A stretch of DNA of 64,000 bases, from contig NZ_JACVVX010000001.1 in assembly GCF_014534685.1 (NCBI RefSeq), positions 62,001 to 126,000 of the forward strand, read 5' to 3'. Origin of the DNA: Oryzicola mucosus (GTDB taxonomy: Bacteria > Pseudomonadota > Alphaproteobacteria > Rhizobiales > Rhizobiaceae). The notes beneath the pieces are model-generated. The model had not been told where the DNA came from and did not search any database. It was given only the letters and a program-made list of their open reading frames with translations. A program made the position numbers and the translations under genes. The first letter of the stretch is position 1. Each line of letters begins with the position of its first letter. Below, one piece after another: positions 1-8,551 of this stretch.

Positions 1-52
1 CCGCTATGGGCACGGCTATACTCGCCCATCCGCAACACGCAATTGGTGATTG

Positions 53-1486
53 ATGCCGCCTGCCAAAAAGGAAGTCCGTCCGTCGAACCGCGGAGGACGT
101 ACCCGTACGCCTGCCTTCGTGAAAAATCTGCGGGGCGTCAAGGACTGGAAAGAGGCGTCCGGCTGGCTCGACTGGCGCGGCATCGAGGACATTGAGTGTA
201 TTACGCCCGACCAGGCGGGCGTTGCGCGCGGCAAGATGATGCCGTCCAAGAAATTCACCTCGAACACCTCGCTGGCGCTGCCATCAGCTGTGTTCATGAC
301 CACCATCACCGGCGGCTATCCCGAGGACGGCAACGGCTTTTCCTACCCGGAAGATGACGGCGACCTGAAGCTCGTGCCCGACCTCGATACGCTTTCCGTC
401 GTGCCCTGGGAGAGCGATCCAACCGCGCAGGTCATCTGCGACCTGGTGCATCAGGATGGTCGAGCGGTGGAGTTCACCCCCCGCAACGTTCTCCGGAAGG
501 TGCTTGCCGCCTATGACAAATTGGGCCTCAAGCCCGTCGTCGCGCCGGAGATAGAATTCTATCTCGTCCGCAAAAACCCCGATCCGGATTATCCGCTGAC
601 CCCGCCCGTCGGCCGTTCCGGCCGCCCCATCGGCGGTGGCGCAGGCTATTCCATCGCCGGCGTCAACGAGTTCGATGAGCTGATCGACGACATCTATCAC
701 TTCTCCGAAAGCCAGGGCCTAGAGATCGACACGTTGATCCACGAGGAAGGTGCTGGACAGCTCGAGATCAATCTGCGCCACGGCGACCCGATCGAACTGG
801 CTGACCAGGTGTTTTTGTTCAAGCGCACCATCCGCGAGGCGGCGCTGAAACACGAAACCTACGCCACCTTCATGGCCAAGCCGATCCAAGGACAGCCTGG
901 TTCGGCCATGCACATCCACCAGTCCATCGTCGAGAAGAAAACAGGCCGAAACATCTTCAAAAACGAGGATGGCACGGAGTCGGATGCGTTTTTTCACTTC
1001 ATTGGCGGCATGCAGAAGCATGTTCCAAATGCGCTGGTGATGCTTGCGCCCTATGTGAATTCCTATCGCCGCCTCACCCAGGCAGCATCCGCCCCCGTCA
1101 ACAACAAATGGGGCTATGACAACCGCACCACGGCTTTCCGCGTGCCGCGTTCCGACCCGTCCGCCCGGCGCGTCGAAAACCGCATCCCCTCCTCCGATGC
1201 CAATCCCTATCTGGCGCTCGCGGCTTCGCTGGCCTGCGGCCTGATCGGGTTGCAGAAAAAACTACCTGCCGAACCGCCCATCCTGACGACCGCCAACGAG
1301 GACGAGATCGACCTGCCACGCGGCCTGCTCGAGGCGGTGGATTTGTTCGAGGCCGACGAGGAGCTGCGGGCGGCGCTCGGCCAGTCCTTCTGCGCCACCT
1401 ATGCCGCCATCAAACGCGCCGAGTTCGAGACCTTCATGGAAGTCATCAGCCCGTGGGAGCGGGAGTTTTTGCTGTTGAATGTTTGA
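53..1486 (+). CDS. Glutamine synthetase family protein (gamma-glutamylputrescine synthetase-like)
   Basis: This is a cytoplasmic ATP-dependent ligase of the glutamine synthetase fold (477 aa from the ATG). The catalytic domain shows a PEIEF metal-site motif near residues 165-169, a GAGQLEIN segment near 233-240, the MHIHQS segment near 286-291 and a C-terminal RVENRIPSSDANPY segment. Length and divergence from GlnA fit the PuuA-like group that glutamylates amines such as putrescine. A TTG at position 50 is the only other start in the open frame. The next gene, a PuuB-like oxidase, supports a polyamine or amine role, but the true substrate is inferred. Confidence 0.85.
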   Translation: MPPAKKEVRPSNRGGRTRTPAFVKNLRGVKDWKEASGWLDWRGIEDIECITPDQAGVARGKMMPSKKFTSNTSLALPSAVFMTTITGGYPEDGNGFSYPEDDGDLKLVPDLDTLSVVPWESDPTAQVICDLVHQDGRAVEFTPRNVLRKVLAAYDKLGLKPVVAPEIEFYLVRKNPDPDYPLTPPVGRSGRPIGGGAGYSIAGVNEFDELIDDIYHFSESQGLEIDTLIHEEGAGQLEINLRHGDPIELADQVFLFKRTIREAALKHETYATFMAKPIQGQPGSAMHIHQSIVEKKTGRNIFKNEDGTESDAFFHFIGGMQKHVPNALVMLAPYVNSYRRLTQAASAPVNNKWGYDNRTTAFRVPRSDPSARRVENRIPSSDANPYLALAASLACGLIGLQKKLPAEPPILTTANEDEIDLPRGLLEAVDLFEADEELRAALGQSFCATYAAIKRAEFETFMEVISPWEREFLLLNV

Positions 1487-1638
1487 GCGAGTAGCGAGTA
1501 GCGAGTAGCGAGTAGCGAGTAGCGAGTAGCGAGTAGCGAGTAGGATTATGGTAGGTATTTCATAGTGCAAGAACCAGTTACCCGCGTCTGCTTGAGGGTT
1601 CTTTTTTCCCTATTCGCTATTGGCTACTCGCCACTCGC
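1487..1638. repeat. Inverted pair of 7-bp tandem repeat arrays
   Basis: Eight perfect tandem copies of GCGAGTA run from 1487 to 1542, starting on the base after the upstream stop codon. About 68 bp later, at 1611-1638, lie four consecutive degenerate copies of the complementary heptad: TATTCGC, TATTGGC, TACTCGC and CACTCGC. The two arrays are in inverted orientation and could pair as a long imperfect hairpin in the spacer between the two amine-metabolism genes. This is direct sequence observation; no function is assigned. Confidence 0.9.
1569..1608 (+). terminator. Weak terminator-like hairpin between the heptad arrays
   Basis: AAGAACC at 1569-1575 pairs with GGTTCTT at 1597-1603, followed by more T residues and CCC. 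The loop is long (21 nt) and the stem only 7 bp, so this is a weak candidate. Confidence 0.3.
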
Positions 1639-1668
1639 TCATTCTCATTCGGTACTTGCTTGACGCTC

Positions 1669-2955
1669 ATGCCCTACCAATCCCCCATCTCTCCCGGCAT
1701 TTCCTGGTACGAGGATACCGCAGGTCCGCGCCCGACCTATCCGGCACTCGACGGCGATCAGAGCGTCGACGTGGTCATTGTCGGTGGCGGCTATACCGGC
1801 ATGTCGGCGGCCGTGCATTTGGCGAAGGCAGGGACGCGCGTCGCGCTGATCGAGGCGCATCGGCTTGGCGATGGCGCTTCGGGGCGCAATGGCGGACAAA
1901 TGGGCACCGGGCAGCGCGCCTGGACCGAAGAGCTTGAAGCCGAACTCGGCCTCGAACGCGCAAAGGCTTTGTTCAGCCTCGCCGAAGAGGCCAAGGCGCA
2001 TCTTATGGAGTTCACCGCCACCAACGGCATCGACATGGAGTATGTGCCCGGCCAGATGTCGGTGACGCACAAGAAGCGCTATCTCGACGAATACAAGCGT
2101 CATGCCGAACTGATGACCGAGCGCTACGACTATCCGCATATAAGTTTCATGGATGCAAAGGAGACAGCCGAGCGGCTTGGCTCAACGGCCTATTTCGGTG
2201 GCGTGCGCGACACCGGTACAGGTCACATTCACCCATTGAAGCTCGCAATCGGCACAGCCCGTGTCGCCGCCGAAGCCGGCGCGATGCTGTTCGAGAATAC
2301 CAAGGCGACAAACATCGCCAGTTCAGGCGGCAAGGTGCGTGTCACCACGGCCAACGGCACCATCACCGCCGACAAATGCCTGATCGCCGTCAATGCCTAT
2401 GGCGGCAATCTCGAACCGGTCAGCGCCGCCCATGTCATGCCTATCGGCTCCTTCATCGGGGCGACCGTTCCGCTCGGCGCCGACAGCCCGGTGCTTCCGG
2501 GCGGCGAGGCGGTCGACGATTCGCGCTTCGTCGTGCGCTATTTCCGCCGGTCGCAAGATGGTCGCCTGCTCTTCGGTGGCCGGGAGGTCTACGGGGTGGA
2601 CGACGCCAAGGATATCCACATCCATATCCGCAAGCAGATCAGCGAGGTCTATCCCGGCCTCAAGGATATCGAGATCACGCATGGCTGGGGCGGCTATGTC
2701 GGCATCACGCTGCCGCGCAAGCCGTTCGTGCGCGAGGTGATGCCGAAGGTCATCTCCGCCGGCGGCTATTCCGGCCATGGCGTGATGCTGTCGAATTTCG
2801 TCGGCAAGCTTTATGCGGAGACGATCAGCGGCAATCGCGACAGGCTCAGGCTGTTCGAAGACCTCGACATACCGCCCTTTCCGGGCGGGCGTCGCTTCCG
2901 CACGCCGCTGCTCTTCCTCGCGCTCAACTGGTACGCGCTGCGCGACCGGCTCTAG
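1669..2955 (+). CDS. FAD-dependent oxidoreductase, DAO family (gamma-glutamylputrescine oxidase-like)
   Basis: This flavoprotein amine oxidase (428 aa) has an N-terminal Rossmann FAD site, VVIVGGGYTGMSAA, near residues 36-48, and a C-terminal GGYSGHGVMLSNFVGKL segment typical of the DAO/PuuB group. Start: the ATG giving MPYQSPISPG matches the usual start of the family; a TTG nine bases upstream is possible. It lies downstream of a glutamine synthetase-like ligase, as in putrescine degradation where PuuA glutamylates and PuuB oxidises. Its stop codon overlaps the stop of the convergent deacetylase in the palindrome CTAG. The substrate is inferred. Confidence 0.85.
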   Translation: MPYQSPISPGISWYEDTAGPRPTYPALDGDQSVDVVIVGGGYTGMSAAVHLAKAGTRVALIEAHRLGDGASGRNGGQMGTGQRAWTEELEAELGLERAKALFSLAEEAKAHLMEFTATNGIDMEYVPGQMSVTHKKRYLDEYKRHAELMTERYDYPHISFMDAKETAERLGSTAYFGGVRDTGTGHIHPLKLAIGTARVAAEAGAMLFENTKATNIASSGGKVRVTTANGTITADKCLIAVNAYGGNLEPVSAAHVMPIGSFIGATVPLGADSPVLPGGEAVDDSRFVVRYFRRSQDGRLLFGGREVYGVDDAKDIHIHIRKQISEVYPGLKDIEITHGWGGYVGITLPRKPFVREVMPKVISAGGYSGHGVMLSNFVGKLYAETISGNRDRLRLFEDLDIPPFPGGRRFRTPLLFLALNWYALRDRL

Positions 2956-3692
2956 TCATAGGATTCGATGGTGCCGAAGGCGTAGCCTTTTGCCTTCAAC
3001 CCGCCAATCAGCGCCGTGAGATTGGACGTGCCGTCGTAGCTGTCCTGAAACATCTCGTCATGCATCAGCAGAATGAGCTTCCCGGGCTTCACCAGCCTGC
3101 CATGCGAGAACAGGTTGTCGATCTCCGACAGCAGGTGCTCCACGCTCTGCACTGGCTTGCCGCGACTGTCGTGCACCCATTCGTGATCCCAGCCATAGAG
3201 ATAAAAGCCCTCGGCTGCGGCAAACTCGAAGTCGGGCTCCTCGCGGTTGTCCTCGGCCTTGCCGATGGAGAAGTCGTCGGAGGAAAAATCCGGCAGGCGG
3301 AAAACATCGCGGCCGGGAAGTCGCGTGTGGAACGGTTTTTTCGTCAGCCCCAGCACGGTGTTGGCGCGTTCGAGATCGGCCACCACCGCATCGGTGTCGG
3401 CATAGAAATGCCGGTACTGGTCATGCGCATGAGAATAGCTGTGGTTTCCCACCGTCACCAGCGGCATGGCCTTGGCCTTCGCCAGAAGCGCCTCATGCGC
3501 CGGACTTGCCTCTACATGCATTCCGACCATGAACAGCGTGGCCGGCACGCTCTCCGTCTCCAAAACGCTCAAGATGTTGGCTGTGCCCGTCAACGGACCG
3601 TCGTCGAATGTCAGATAGACCGTACGCTGCTGTCCGAAAGCTGGGCCGGCCAGCCCGGCCAGCACCGCCAGACACGACAGAAATATCTTCAT
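2952..3692 (-). CDS. Secreted polysaccharide deacetylase (NodB homology domain)
   Basis: This 246-aa protein starts with a cleavable signal peptide (about residues 1-20, AFG-Q junction), so it acts in the periplasm or outside. The NodB-type domain shows the TFDDGP motif near 28-33 with D30/D31, the metal histidines in NHSYSHAH (H84, H88) and a later RLPGRD arginine-proline motif. Family members remove acetyl groups from N-acetylglucosamine polymers or related glycans. It lies 9 bp downstream of the GGDEF gene on the same strand, so the two are probably co-transcribed. The actual polysaccharide is unknown. Confidence 0.85.
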   Translation of the reverse strand: MKIFLSCLAVLAGLAGPAFGQQRTVYLTFDDGPLTGTANILSVLETESVPATLFMVGMHVEASPAHEALLAKAKAMPLVTVGNHSYSHAHDQYRHFYADTDAVVADLERANTVLGLTKKPFHTRLPGRDVFRLPDFSSDDFSIGKAEDNREEPDFEFAAAEGFYLYGWDHEWVHDSRGKPVQSVEHLLSEIDNLFSHGRLVKPGKLILLMHDEMFQDSYDGTSNLTALIGGLKAKGYAFGTIESYD

Positions 3693-3701
3693 TAAGCTCT
3701 C

Positions 3702-4762
3702 TCAGTTGCTCAGCGGAATCCTAGGTTCCTGCAGACCTGAACCCAAGCCCTTGATGGGATTCGCAGCCTCGTAGATCCGGAAGGTATTGCGGCCGGCAGC
3801 TTTGGCCTCGTAGAGCGCAATATCGGCGCAAATCAGCAGGTCTGAAGGCGGGCAAGCGTCAAAGGTTGCAACCCCGACCGACACGCCCATGCCAAGCTGC
3901 ATGCCGCGATGTTCAAAAGGGCGGGCAATTGTCTCGACAATGCGCTGGCACAGATCGACGAGGTTTGCCGCATCGTCATAAGTCGCTAAACGGCGAATTC
4001 ATCGCCTCCGATGCGCGACACCAGACGTGCATCCTCACAGATCGTCAACAGCCGCTGGCCGGCTTCCTTGAGGCAATCGTCGCCGGCGGCATGACCATAG
4101 CTGTCGTTGATGCTCTTGAATCCGTCCATGTCGATCAGCAACAGCGCGTCGGCGCGCTGATGCGGAAAGACGATCTCGCCGACTTCTGCCAGCATCGACT
4201 GGAACCGGCTGCGGTTTGCAAGTCCAGTCAGGACATCGAACTCCGCGAGATAACGCGTGCGGTCGGCAAGGTTCTTTTCTTCGGTGATGTCCTGCTTCAT
4301 ACCGAATATGCGCTGGGGCATCTCTCCATCGCATTCCACGGTTGCCGTGATCCGCATCCAGCGCTTATTGCCCTTCTCGGTGACGATTTCGGCGTCCATC
4401 GTGAATCCGGAGCGCTCCTCGATGGCTTTGTCGCGCAGCCGCTTAAGTTCACGTGCCGACTCCTCGCTATAGAGGGCAAGCGTCTTGCCCCTCGTAATAT
4501 CGAAATCGCGCGGCAGGTCGAAGATGTCATAGACGACATCCGTCCAACGCAACGTCTCGGCCGGCAGCTCGCATTCCCACACTCCAATGCGCGCGGCCGC
4601 CGATGCCCGATCGAAAATCTTGCGGCTGTGCTTGAGTTCGGCCTGGAGCGTGTCGATGAGTTCCTGCTGTTTCTTCAGCTGCTTCCTCAACGCCGCGACC
4701 CCGGCTTCATCCTGCCGGCCGGCGCGGGAGAAGCCCTGAATCTTCTGCGAACGATGAGACAT
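3702..4762 (-). pseudogene. PAS-GGDEF diguanylate cyclase, frameshifted in the GGDEF domain
   Basis: The 5' part (4762 to 3986, 258 aa) encodes a coiled N-terminus, a PAS domain (about residues 50-165) and a GGDEF domain up to the RIGGDEFAV signature, where it meets a TAG at 3986-3988. The remaining GGDEF half continues in another frame (ATYDDAANLVDL onward, then GVSVGVAT and AAGRNTFRIYEA) to 3702. Adding one base in the AAA run at 3988-3990 restores a single ORF of about 353 aa. Intact, it would make cyclic di-GMP from GTP. The frame as given loses the C-terminal half of the catalytic domain. This is either a real pseudogene or a one-base sequence error. Confidence 0.8.
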
Positions 4763-4930
4763 GCTAGGCTCGATGTGACATTGCGGGGCATTTTCACTTC
4801 ATGCCGCAGCCATTAACAATTCCTATGCCTTGCGATGGCGCGACGGTCATGAGTCATGTTTGTGGAGCACTCCAGAAAAACGAAGTTAGAAGAAGGTTAA
4901 TCAAGACGCAATGCGGACTCTGCACAAACC

Positions 4931-6056
4931 TTACATTCTTCTTACAATCACGCTTCCCGCAGAGTATCCGGCGCCAAAAGAACAAATCACGCCAAGGCTT
5001 CCTGAGGGCAAATCATCGGAATATTTTGAAAAAGCGATGATCGAACCGGCTGACGAGGTGTTGGCGTAGTCCTGCAATACGTTGGGCTGCTCTTTCACGG
5101 CTCGGCTCGCGGCCAAGCACCTTCTGCCCGATCATGTCGTTCATGCCCTTATTGGCCTGATGCAGCCACAGCCGCGACAGCTTGGAAGGCTCGATATTCT
5201 CGTCGGCGAGATGTCCGAGCATCAGATCGGCCACCATGGGTACGACCTGCTTGAAGACCTTGCGGCCCTCCTGGTGGAACTGCATATCGCGGCGGTCGGC
5301 CATGTGTCCCTCGCGCGTGCGGCGCAGGAAGCCGTTGTTGTTGCGGATGTTGTTGGAAAACTCGGTGATGCAACGGGTCGACAGCACCTCGTAGGCCCCT
5401 TCGGTCTTCACATCCTCAGCCCGCTGGATAACGACGGCGGTGCAGACATCGCCGAAGATGAAATGGCAGTCCCGGTCGCGCCATTCCTGGTGGCCCGACG
5501 TGATCTCCGGGTTGACCATCAGCACCGCCCGCACCGAGCCGGTGCGCACCATGTCGGCGGCAAGCTGGATACCGAAGGTGGCCGACGAGCAAGCCACGTT
5601 CATGTCGAAGGCGAAGCCCTTGATGCCGAGCGCCTGCTGAACTTCGATGGCAATTGCAGGATATGCGCGCTCGTGGTTGGAAGCAGCACAGATCACCGCA
5701 TCGACATCGCCTGCAGCCAGCCCAGCCTTCTTCAAAGCCTCGTCGGCAGCTTTGACGGAAATTTCCGCCATGATCGACAACTCGTCTTCCGTCCGCTCCG
5801 GCAAGACCGGGTGCATGATGCCGGGATCGACGATGCCGAACTTGCTCATCACGTGGCGCCGCTCGATGCCGGACGCCTTTAGAATAAATTCCTCGCTCGA
5901 CATCGGCATCGGCTCGCGCTCGCCGGCGTCGATGGCCGCCGCATGAAGCGCATTCTGCCGAAGGGCATATTCGTTGTAGGACGCTACCAGTTCGGCGTTG
6001 GTGATCACCTCTTCCGGAGTGAAGATGCCAGTTCCCGTGATCGCAACCCTATGCAT
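4931..6056 (-). pseudogene. Beta-ketoacyl-ACP synthase III-like (FabH family), frameshifted near the 3' end
   Basis: The start giving MHRVAITGTGIFTPEEV at 6056 has a GGAG ribosome site upstream. The thiolase fold shows the catalytic Cys in NVACSSATF and His in LHQANKGMN. In the open frame the protein then becomes unrelated and ends at 5013. The expected C-terminus, with DYANTSSAGS carrying the catalytic Asn and SFGAGYSAGS, is in a different frame that ends at 4931. Removing one base from the TTT at 5093-5095 (plus strand) joins them as REEQPNVLQ. Intact, it would condense an acyl-CoA with malonyl-ACP. As written it lacks the catalytic Asn. Real mutation and sequence error cannot be told apart here. 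Confidence 0.8.
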
Positions 6057-6318
6057 GACGTCTCCAACCCCCGTTTTGCCTTTGGCATCGCTTTGCACAT
6101 TGCGCATATAGCGACAAATCGCAGCGATGGAAGGCAGCAGCCTGCGACGATACCGCGTCTTGAAGCCTTGGATTTACCAACCCAAAGCCACTATGTTGCG
6201 CGTTAACTGCTTCGCTTCCGCCCGTTCCGATGGAAGACCGGGGCGCAAGGCGATTTTGGTACTGGTAATTTTAAATCGATTAGATTATTTGAAGCTCATC
6301 ACGCAGAACGGATGAAGA

Positions 6319-7788
6319 ATGACTAGCCAGATCATCCCCGTCGACCCCTTTGATTTCATCGTCTTTGGAGGCACCGGCGACCTCGCGGAGCGCAAGCTCC
6401 TGCCCTCGCTTTATCATCGCCAGCGCGACCACCAGTTTTCCGAACCGACGCGGATCATCGGCGCCTCGCGCTCCAAGATGACCGACAAGGAATTCCAGGA
6501 CTTTGCCCGCAAGGCGATCAAGGAGCACGTCAAGGAAGAGTATATCGACGACACGGAACTGAAGACGTTTCTGGCGCGGCTGAGCTATGTCGCGGTTGAC
6601 GCCGTGTCGGGCGACGGCTTCGAAGACCTTAAAAAGGCAATTGGCGACAGCAAGGCCATTCGCGCCTTTTATCTTGCGGTGTCCCCCAGCCTGTTCGGCA
6701 GCATTGCCGACAACCTCAAGGGGCACAAGCTTGTCACGCCGGAATCGCGCATCGTCGTCGAAAAGCCCATCGGGCGCGACCTCGCCTCGGCAAAGGCGCT
6801 GAACAAGCTGATCGGCGATGATTTCGAAGAGCATCAGATCTTCCGCATCGACCATTACCTTGGCAAAGAGACCGTGCAGAACCTGATGGCGCTGCGTTTT
6901 GCCAATGCGCTCTACGAGCCGCTGTGGAATTCCGCCCATATCGACCACGTGCAGATCACCGTGGCTGAGACCGTCGGCCTCGAGGACCGCGTCACCTATT
7001 ACAACAATGCCGGCGCGCTGCGCGACATGGTGCAGAACCATATGCTGCAGCTTCTTTGCCTCGTTGCCATGGAAGCCCCGTCGTCGATGGAAGCCAATGC
7101 CCTGCGCGACGAGAAGCTGAAGGTGCTGAACTCCCTGAAGCGCATCAATGGCAACGAGGCGCCAAAGCATACCGTGCGCGGACAATATCGCGCAGGCGCA
7201 TCCGCCGGTGGCCCGGTCAAGGGTTATGTCGAGGAACTGGGTGCGGAGAGCAACACCGAGACCTTCGTCGCCATCAAGGCCGAGATCGCCAACTGGCGCT
7301 GGGCGGGCGTGCCGTTCTATCTGCGCACAGGCAAGCGGCTTGCCACCCGCGTTTCCGAGATCGTCATCGAGTTCAAGCCGATCCCGCACTCTATCTTCGG
7401 CGAAAATGCCGGCTCGATTTTCAACAATCAGCTCGTCATCCGGCTGCAGCCCGACGAGGGCGTCAAGCAGTTCATCATGATCAAGGATCCCGGTCCGGGC
7501 GGCATGCGCCTGCGCCAGATTCCGCTCGACATGAGTTTCGCGCAAAGTTTCACCGGACGTGCTCCGGATGCGTATGAACGGCTGATCATGGATGTCATTC
7601 GCGGAAACCAGTCGCTGTTCATGCGCCGCGATGAAGTCGAGGCGGCGTGGAACTGGATCGATCCGATCCAGCATGCGTGGGAAGAAGGCCGCCAGGACGT
7701 GCAGGGCTACACAGCCGGCACCTGGGGTCCGTCCTCTTCCATCGCCTTGATCGAGCGCGACGGTCGCACCTGGCACGAGAGCAACTGA
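6319..7788 (+). CDS. zwf: Glucose-6-phosphate 1-dehydrogenase
   Basis: This enzyme oxidises glucose 6-phosphate to 6-phosphogluconolactone with NADP+, feeding the Entner-Doudoroff and pentose phosphate routes. The 489-aa protein has the N-terminal dinucleotide motif FGGTGDLAERKL (residues 16-27) and the active-site segment RIDHYLGKE at 176-184, both diagnostic; EKPIGRD follows the family pattern. Length is normal. It is the first gene of zwf-pgl-edd: its stop and the pgl start are separated by one base. The 262-bp region upstream is AT-rich and probably holds the promoter, but I see no clear consensus there. Confidence 0.97.
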   Translation: MTSQIIPVDPFDFIVFGGTGDLAERKLLPSLYHRQRDHQFSEPTRIIGASRSKMTDKEFQDFARKAIKEHVKEEYIDDTELKTFLARLSYVAVDAVSGDGFEDLKKAIGDSKAIRAFYLAVSPSLFGSIADNLKGHKLVTPESRIVVEKPIGRDLASAKALNKLIGDDFEEHQIFRIDHYLGKETVQNLMALRFANALYEPLWNSAHIDHVQITVAETVGLEDRVTYYNNAGALRDMVQNHMLQLLCLVAMEAPSSMEANALRDEKLKVLNSLKRINGNEAPKHTVRGQYRAGASAGGPVKGYVEELGAESNTETFVAIKAEIANWRWAGVPFYLRTGKRLATRVSEIVIEFKPIPHSIFGENAGSIFNNQLVIRLQPDEGVKQFIMIKDPGPGGMRLRQIPLDMSFAQSFTGRAPDAYERLIMDVIRGNQSLFMRRDEVEAAWNWIDPIQHAWEEGRQDVQGYTAGTWGPSSSIALIERDGRTWHESN

Positions 7789-7789
7789 C

Positions 7790-8491
7790 ATGGCGGATCA
7801 TGAACCCATGTGGACCGTTTTCGACAGCCGCGAAACGCTTGCTGAAACCCTCGCCGAGGCCGTGGCCGCTGCTCTTGAAGACGGTATAGACGAGCGCGGA
7901 TACGGGCTTCTGGCCGTCTCGGGCGGCTCCACCCCTGCCCGCTTCATGCAGGCATTGTCGGGCAAGCCTCTCGATTGGTCGAAGGTGACCGTCGTACAGG
8001 TGGACGAGCGTTTCGTCCCGGAAACCTCGCCGCGCTCCAATGCGGGTCTCGCCAAAACCAATCTGCTGCAGAACGACGCGGCGGCTGCGAGCTTCGTCAC
8101 GCTCTATCGCGACGTGGCCGAGGTCGCGGCAAGCGCGGATTCCGCCGAAGCCGAACTCGCCACCCTGCCCTGGCCGCTCGATGCGGTGATCCTTGGCATG
8201 GGACCGGACGGCCACACGGCATCGTTCTTCCCCGACGCCAAGGAGCTGCCGCAACTGCTCGACCCGGCGGGCACACGCTCGGTCATGGCGGTCCATGCCG
8301 AAAGTGCCGGCGAACCGCGCCTCACATTGACGCTGCCGCGACTTGTTTCGGCCCGCTTTCTGGCGCTCCACATCGAGGGCGAAGAGAAACGGTTTGCGCT
8401 CGAAGCCGCGCTTGCCGCCGACACCATCCTGCCGATCCGCGCGGTGATCGAGAATGCCGCGGAGGGGATCGAGATTTTCTGGGCGCCATGA
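7790..8491 (+). CDS. pgl: 6-phosphogluconolactonase
   Basis: This cytoplasmic hydrolase opens 6-phosphogluconolactone to 6-phosphogluconate, the step between Zwf and Edd. The 233-aa protein shows the NagB/Pgl-fold motifs SGGSTPARF, QVDERFVP and ILGMGPDGHTASFFP. The start ATG follows the zwf stop by one base, which suggests translational coupling; a second in-frame ATG lies 18 bases later. It is followed by edd after about 60 bp. Confidence 0.95.
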   Translation: MADHEPMWTVFDSRETLAETLAEAVAAALEDGIDERGYGLLAVSGGSTPARFMQALSGKPLDWSKVTVVQVDERFVPETSPRSNAGLAKTNLLQNDAAAASFVTLYRDVAEVAASADSAEAELATLPWPLDAVILGMGPDGHTASFFPDAKELPQLLDPAGTRSVMAVHAESAGEPRLTLTLPRLVSARFLALHIEGEEKRFALEAALAADTILPIRAVIENAAEGIEIFWAP

Positions 8492-8551
8492 TCCGGCGCC
8501 TACCCGGCGCGGCGCTCCCAAGCCGCGCTGGATTGCGTGAAAGGAAAGACC

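Noticed and set aside
1487-1542. Possible CRISPR array
   Set aside because: The repeats are 7-bp units without spacers; this is a simple tandem repeat.
2376-3695. 439-codon plus-strand ORF
   Set aside because: It runs through the flavoprotein in another frame and antisense to the deacetylase; the composition is Arg-rich and no family motif is seen.
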